From assembly GCA_963942565.1 (NCBI GenBank), contig OZ012685.1, positions 46,119,139-46,183,138 of the forward strand: a DNA stretch of 64,000 nucleotides, read 5' to 3'. The position numbers and the translations under genes are program-made. The notes beneath the pieces were generated by a model that did no database searches, was not told where the DNA came from, and saw only the letters and a program-made list of their open reading frames with translations. This document shows positions 58,601 to 64,000 of the stretch, piece after piece; within the stretch, counting starts at the first letter, position 1, and every line of letters starts with the position of its first letter. Source of the DNA: Maea johnstoni. Its lineage: Eukaryota; Annelida; Polychaeta; Spionida; Magelonidae.

Positions 58601-60566
58601 AAAGCGCTATAAAGGCACAACGGGTGAACATGGAATGCGTCAAAGGAAATCATACTTTGCATGTCTGCCTCTCCAGTCTCAACTGAAAGACATATTAGGT
58701 GCTCCTGGTGTTTTTACAACCATGCAGCAATACAGACTGTCTTGTGAGGAAAAAGAAGGGATCACAGATATTTTGGATGGTGGCCTTTATCAAGAACTGC
58801 GAAGACCTGGGAATTTTCTATCAGATAATAACAATTTTTCTCTCATTTTTAACACTGATGGTGTACCACTCTATACATCATCAGGTATCAGTATCTGGCC
58901 TGTGTACTTAGTCATAAATGAGTTGCCCCCAAATCAGCGTTTTTCTAAGAAAAATATGGTACTTTGGGGTACCTGGCAAGGCCAGGGAAAGCCTGCCTTC
59001 CAAAGTTTCTTTCAGGTATTTGTGAAAGACATGGTGGATTTGAAATTAAATGGAGTTGAGGTTTCCTTTTGTGACAATGTGCAGCAATGCAAAGGCATTG
59101 TCTTGTGTGCACCCGTTGATTTGCAAGCAAAGGCAATGCTAGTGGAAATGGTTCCTCACAATGGTGAATTTGGCTGTCTTACATGCGAGGAACCAGGGGA
59201 GGTTGTACGCCAAGGTAAAGGCCATGCACGTGTATACCCTTTCCGGAGAAACAAGCCTGACAGCAGAACAAGTGCAGGAATTCTACAAAATGGTGCAAAA
59301 GCACTAGAAGAGAAGAAAAATGTGAAAGGAATCAAGAGTATTTCAACACTACATGGGATGGAGTGGTTTGATGTCGTAATTGGCTTACCACCAGACTACA
59401 TGCATGGCATTTTGTTGGGTGTTACAAAGACTCTATTGAAATTACATGTGTCCTCCAGGTATTCTAGTCAGCCATTCTCTATTGGTAAATTCATCAAAGA
59501 AATTGATAAAAGATTGACAAACATGAAACCCACTGACCAAATACCAAGAATGCCCCGAAAACTAGAAAAACATCTGCATCATTTTAAGGCAAATGAGTTA
59601 CAAATGTGGCTTTTGTATTATTCTATTCCTTCGCTCCTTGAATATTTGCAACCTCCATATCTTGATCATTTTGCACTCCTTGTAGAAGGCATTTATATAT
59701 TGCTATCAGATGTGATTGATGAGGAGAAACTTGTCCGAGCAGATATGGTACTCACTTCATTTTATCAGCAGTTTGAGGTTTTGTATGGCAAGAATAACTG
59801 TACTCTTAATATACATAATGTCAGTCATCTTACACAGTATGTAAAACAACTAGGTCCATTGTGGGCTTATTCTTGTTTTCCCTTTGAAGACATGAATGGC
59901 ACATTGATTAAGCTAGTACATGGCACAGGGGATGTGTGTGTTCAGATCCTGTGGTCCATCCAAACACTAAAGCGACTCAGTCATGATACTCAGTACATAA
60001 GTGACCCCCATTTGCAGGGTTATGTTCAAAGATTAATGTCAATTGGAAGAAAAGTGAAAATCAAGCATGAAGCAATCAACTGCAAAATAGCTGGGGCAGT
60101 GACCGAATTTATTCCAGAAATGGAACTGTGTGAAAAACTGTGTCAACTTCTAGAAATTCCTTCATTGTCAGGCTTGGGCACGTGTTCAAAAGCACTACGG
60201 GTTGTCATTGGGAACATCACTTACTTTTCTAAACAGTACACCCGACTGTCTAGCAGAGTTGGTCACATAGTGCTTGCTGACCTTGATAACTCTGGAATGG
60301 GTATTGTTTCAGTTGGTTTTTACCTTCTACACCATGACAGCAACAAGTGCTTTTGTGTAGGAACTCAATTCAACATTGATGATGAGGACCCACTTGTCCA
60401 CCCTATTGTCAACCATATCATTAGGATTAAGGAGACAGATATAGATATGCCTGAACACTTGGTTTTTCCAGTAGAGCTCATAAAAGAGAAGCTCTTGTAT
60501 TTAAGTGGTAATGATAAGGTGACCTGTGTTGCCAGGCTTTCTAGTCAGCATGGCCAACTCTCTTAA
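55607..60566 (+). CDS. CACTA/EnSpm-type transposase with N-terminal C2H2 finger, 2 exons, 901 aa (copy 2)
   Basis: Exons 55607-55700 and 57955-60566. The predicted protein is identical to that at 37248-42207: C2H2 finger, acidic stretch, zinc ribbon, and the tnp2-type core with conserved Asp333, Asp420, Asp512 and Glu676 regions. Two intact, identical transposase genes in 30 kb suggest that the family is active or was until very recently in this genome. Shadow frames on the opposite strand are left out. Confidence 0.9.
55843..57699 (+). repeat. Three tandem 555-bp palindromic units in the transposase intron (copy 2)
   Basis: Same as 37484-39340, with units starting at about 55840, 56394 and 56949. 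Each unit could fold into a long hairpin in DNA or in the pre-mRNA. Confidence 0.85.
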
Positions 60567-60763
60567 TATTAGAACTTCGTTGCACACTGGTTTGTGGTGC
60601 TTGGCAGGTAAAGGTATTCAGTTTATAGTCTTGTTCCGCCGAAGTGAAAACATGACCTTCCTTCCCTAGCAGGCTTGTACAAACAGAGACTATTTTAATC
60701 CCCCAGGGGATATGCAAAAGATACTTGTACTGTAAACGATATGTGTTCACGTTCAGGCACTGA

Positions 60764-61254
60764 CATAAGTACTAGCCCACTTGCCCCGGCAAGGGAATTT
60801 TTGAAAAAAGGGCTTTCGGGCAAGTACATTTTAGTCTGCACAAATGGGCAATCTGATTTTTTGAGCAGTCTACACATTTTCATACAAAAAATAGCAAAAA
60901 TACCTAGAAATATGCAAACAATGCAATGCAATTGAAATGAAAATGGTTTTCAAATCATTAAATCCATGATGAATAATTAATGCTAGTCTAGCATATTTTA
61001 TAACTTATTTTGGGCAAGCCATAAATTATATCAGGCAAGTTAAAGTCATTAACTACTTGCCCGACATGGCAAGTTAGTTTTTAAACATGTTGGTGCCTGA
61101 CATTCCAAGGAAAGCAACAGATTCAAAGGAATTTGATTCTGTGATATTAAAATCCATTTCAATCTTAAAATGCTATTGTAACATTTGATAAGGTTTTTTT
61201 TCGGGCAAGTCAGAACAATGCTGGGCAAGTAAAAAATCATAACCTAGTTGCCTG
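60764..61254 (+). repeat. GGGCAAG-rich block in the transposase 3' region (copy 2)
   Basis: Same as 42405-42895. Confidence 0.5.
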
Positions 61255-61420
61255 GCATGAAGAGTTAGTTCAGAAACCTATTAAAAATGTAAATTGTTAC
61301 TATACAAACTCCATGCGTTTTTTGTCAATCCACATTTTTATTCATTTGGAATCTTTTGAAATATGAAAATGCATTTCTAAAAAAAACATTTGCTTGGAAG
61401 TTGTTTGGTTTTGTTTTGAT

Positions 61421-61426
61421 AATAAA
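61421..61426 (+). terminator. Possible poly(A) signal for the transposase (copy 2)
   Basis: AATAAA at the position equivalent to 43062 in copy 1. Confidence 0.35.
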
Positions 61427-61678
61427 CCAGTTTCGAAATGAATGTTTAAGTACCTTTTGTTATAACTTTTGTTTGTATTAGATCATGTGGTGATCTGATA
61501 TTGCACCATCTTAAATCTGAAAAGGTGATAGTAAATTTTAATGACAATTACTTCAAACACCAGGTGTATGCACACTCTGTGGCAAAATATTAGCCTAACA
61601 TATGACTGACAGCACACAATGGTTCTTATTACACCATGCACCATTTAAAAATTGAAAACAAGGCATTCATCACAAAGT

Positions 61679-61976
61679 TAAAGTACAAGTAGATTCCAGC
61701 TAGCTAGGATTCATACCATTATAAAAGTATGAGCTCATCCCAGGTAGGTGCAGCTTTCCAAAGTCAGCAAATCAAAGTATCAGCTCAACTAAGAATATCC
61801 CACCTTCTGTAAATCTAAACAGGTTGGGATTAGCATATACAACCTTGGATGTATTGCCTCAAGGAAATCAAAGCTTTATCCTACCTGTAAAGCTTATACT
61901 AGAGCTAATATATTCCAGGTTTTACTAGGATGTATCACCCTCTGAGTTAGAGCTAGGATATATTTTGGTAAGGGTA
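61679..61976 (-). repeat. Right terminal and subterminal repeats, copy 2
   Basis: Identical to the right end of copy 1, ending TGGTAAGGG-TA. Confidence 0.68.
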
Positions 61977-63040
61977 AGTAAGACATGGCCTAGCAACTAC
62001 CCATTGCTGGGTTGTACCCTAGCTACTACATGTCAATGCTCACACCTACATAGGGTGTATATCTGACACAGAGAATGATATCCCTGGCTACAAGTCCTTT
62101 CTGTGTTTACCCCATCATTTTTAAGTCAAATGCTCACACCTACATAAGGGTATCAGAAGGCTATATGGTAATTGAATTCATAATACCACCACATGAGGAA
62201 GTTGTAAGAGCAATAACAATGTAGAAATATTAGTGAACACTAAAGCATGTTGCTGTGCCCTCTATATGTTGAAGAGGTCATTTCTCTTAGATTCTGGCAT
62301 GGGAGGTATCCTCCTTAAGACAACAATCCCAAAGTGTCATTGCATAATGGTAAAGTTAGACATTTTCCTATCATATTTAGACATAATTCTTATTATGGCT
62401 ATGCTCAAGTATCCGTTAACCAGTGCCTGCTTTAGACCAGCCAGTCTCTACTCTAGAACAAATTGAGAGGAAAAAAGGTATCCCTTTGTAGAAGGGTTAA
62501 TTCTTAGGCTATATAGATTGATTTCTTGGCAGTTTTTCTCCTCAACCGCATAGTTTGTAGAATAACTTATTAACCTATCAGGGCTCAACAGTACATGGCC
62601 AATCAAGGTAGTCAGGCAGGCAATTTGGACCGAAGATCAGATAGTCCCACTAGACTTTCAGGTTGCCCCTCCAATTTGATAACAATTACCTTGTTTAACC
62701 TTGACTTTAAAGACAATAAAAATTAACTTAATTTTTTAAACTTCAGGTTATTTCTGTATTAAGTGTGTTTTATCACTTTAATTTTTTTATTTTGATAAAA
62801 AAATTTGTTATCCCTAACATCTTATAAACATAAATTGAACTTTATTGAATGTAAGATGTCAGAGATTACACAGTCCCGAACATAAGGAAATACGGTAGTG
62901 CTCAATGAAATTGAACCCGGCCGGCTGCAACATCAGTCTCAACATCACAAAACACTGTGTCAAGGTTTCTTACCCGTCTCTCAGTCCATGTCTCTGTCAC
63001 AGCCAGGGATATCATTCTCTGTGTCAAGGTGTCTTATCTG
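61977..63040. other. Right flank of transposon copy 2, no gene seen
   Basis: Unique host sequence. A short direct repeat, GCTCACACCTACATA, occurs at about 62038 and 62132. The open frame 62233-62466 has no recognisable motif. Confidence 0.4.
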
Positions 63041-63042
63041 AG

Positions 63043-63275
<233 letters not shown>

Positions 63276-63636
63276 CAGAGATAATCAGTTAGAATATTCA
63301 AAGTTTGCCACTGACTTAGGAATGTTTTTAGTATTTGAAGCTTTATTCTACATCTGCTAGCCGAATTTCCACTCCTGCTTTTTATTTTTATGGCTTATTC
63401 TGTGGGTGTTACTGACCCTTTAATGCTTGATGCTAGGAAAAGATGAACGCGACGTAAACATTAAAGAAATAGATGATGCAAGCTTGACATCACCCCATCT
63501 AGTACAAACCCATTCATGCCAGGATAATCATTTATTATTGACATTCATTGTAAGATTGCATTTTGCATTAAGTCCATATGAATTAGCGTTTTGAAAAATG
63601 AAATAATGAATAATAATGAATAAATAAAAATGAAAT

Positions 63637-63755
63637 TTGCCAGTGGCATGATGTTTGGTGCTGACTTTCCCCAGGAACTTGGCTATCCTCCACTTAATTA
63701 CCACTGGCTAGTCACAACTTCATATGTGAAAAGTGACATAAATAAAAGCAACAAA
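63637..63755 (+). mobile_element. SINE-like 3' portion
   Basis: TTGCCAGTGGCATGATGTTT, TTTCCCCAGGAACTTGGCTA, CCACTGGCTAGTCACAACTT and GTGACATAAATAAAAGC follow the same block order as the SINE at 45670, with greater divergence. The tRNA-like head is missing. Confidence 0.5.
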
Positions 63756-63903
63756 GAAACACATGTATTTTTGGTATATTAGTAATGCTAAATATCTGAG
63801 AATATTGTGTCTGCCCCGTCAGCTATTAGCGGTCCAAAGTGTTGATACTGAATGCTCGCTGTACGTCACTACTGGCCAGCTACAACCAGCTTATGGCAGG
63901 TGA

Positions 63904-64000
63904 GAAATTTGCCAGTAACATGAGGTTAGATGCTGGCTTTTCCTGAGTACTCAACTGTCCTCCAACCAATTACTACTGGCTAGGCACAACTTCATATGGG
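63904..64000 (+). mobile_element. SINE-like copy, cut by the window end
   Basis: TTTGCCAGTAACATGAGGTT through ACTACTGGCTAGGCACAACT matches the copy at 63637 closely (both have CACAACTTCATATG). The 3' tail lies beyond the window. Confidence 0.5.

Larger units (their letters stand above)
49121..61976 (+). mobile_element. EnSpm/CACTA-like (CMC) DNA transposon, copy 2, apparently complete
   Basis: Same 12,856-bp element as at 30762-43617, shifted by 18,359 bp and in the same orientation. The shift is constant from end to end, so there is no net insertion or deletion between copies, and all open frames match residue for residue. TA borders both ends; the right flank reads AGTAAGACATGG, unlike copy 1. 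Complete identity over nearly 13 kb of mostly non-coding DNA means a very recent transposition, gene conversion, or an assembly effect. Confidence 0.92.

Noticed and set aside
30762-61976. Single large segmental duplication of 18.4 kb
   Set aside because: The sequence identity stops exactly at the terminal TA-CCC and GGG-TA borders, and the flanks of the two copies are unrelated.

Overview
The window is AT-rich, intron- and repeat-dominated animal DNA. It has spliced genes with GT-AG introns, many MITE families, minisatellites, (TA)n and (GA)n arrays, and long poly-C/poly-G runs. It looks like a marine invertebrate such as an echinoderm, lancelet, hemichordate or mollusc, but I cannot name the species. 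No bacterial genes, rRNA, tRNA, CRISPR array or LTR element were recognised.

The main content is one large DNA transposon present twice, at 30762-43617 and 49121-61976. Both copies are 12,856 bp long and in the same orientation, and I found no difference between them. They sit 5.5 kb apart with different flanking DNA. The ends are inverted (CCCTAACCA / CCCTTACCA) and each copy is bordered by TA. Each copy carries two divergently transcribed spliced genes. On the + strand is a two-exon, 901-aa transposase of the CACTA/EnSpm (CMC) type with a C2H2 zinc finger on its first exon. On the - strand I reconstructed a seven-exon, 497-aa protein from splice sites whose phases all agree. It has a small N-terminal module, a basic region, a low-complexity centre, a coiled coil and a C-terminal BEN-like domain. 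A promoter of about 380 bp lies between the two start codons. The transposase intron holds three tandem units of about 555 bp, each an imperfect palindrome. Short inverted motifs crowd both ends. This two-gene EnSpm/BEN element is the most likely 'undescribed system' here; the BEN protein may act as its DNA-binding partner.

The rest (1-30761, 43618-49120, 61977-64000) looks like intronic or intergenic host DNA. One candidate coding start with a splice donor lies at 2531-2581. A strong 3' splice site fused to a 5' splice site lies at 17160/17161, with a second donor 60 nt on, as in recursive splicing; together they suggest a very long + strand intron. This DNA is loaded with non-autonomous elements: seven PIF/Harbinger-type MITEs with TTA/TAA duplications, five 205-bp piggyBac-type MITEs at TTAA-like sites, a second TTAA family, hAT MITEs with 8-bp duplications, a fold-back MITE with 80-bp arms, a 1.27-kb CpG-rich TTAA-bounded element, and tRNA-type SINE pieces. 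It also holds a 91-bp minisatellite of about 24 units, a 39-bp one of 8 units, and several old local tandem duplications.
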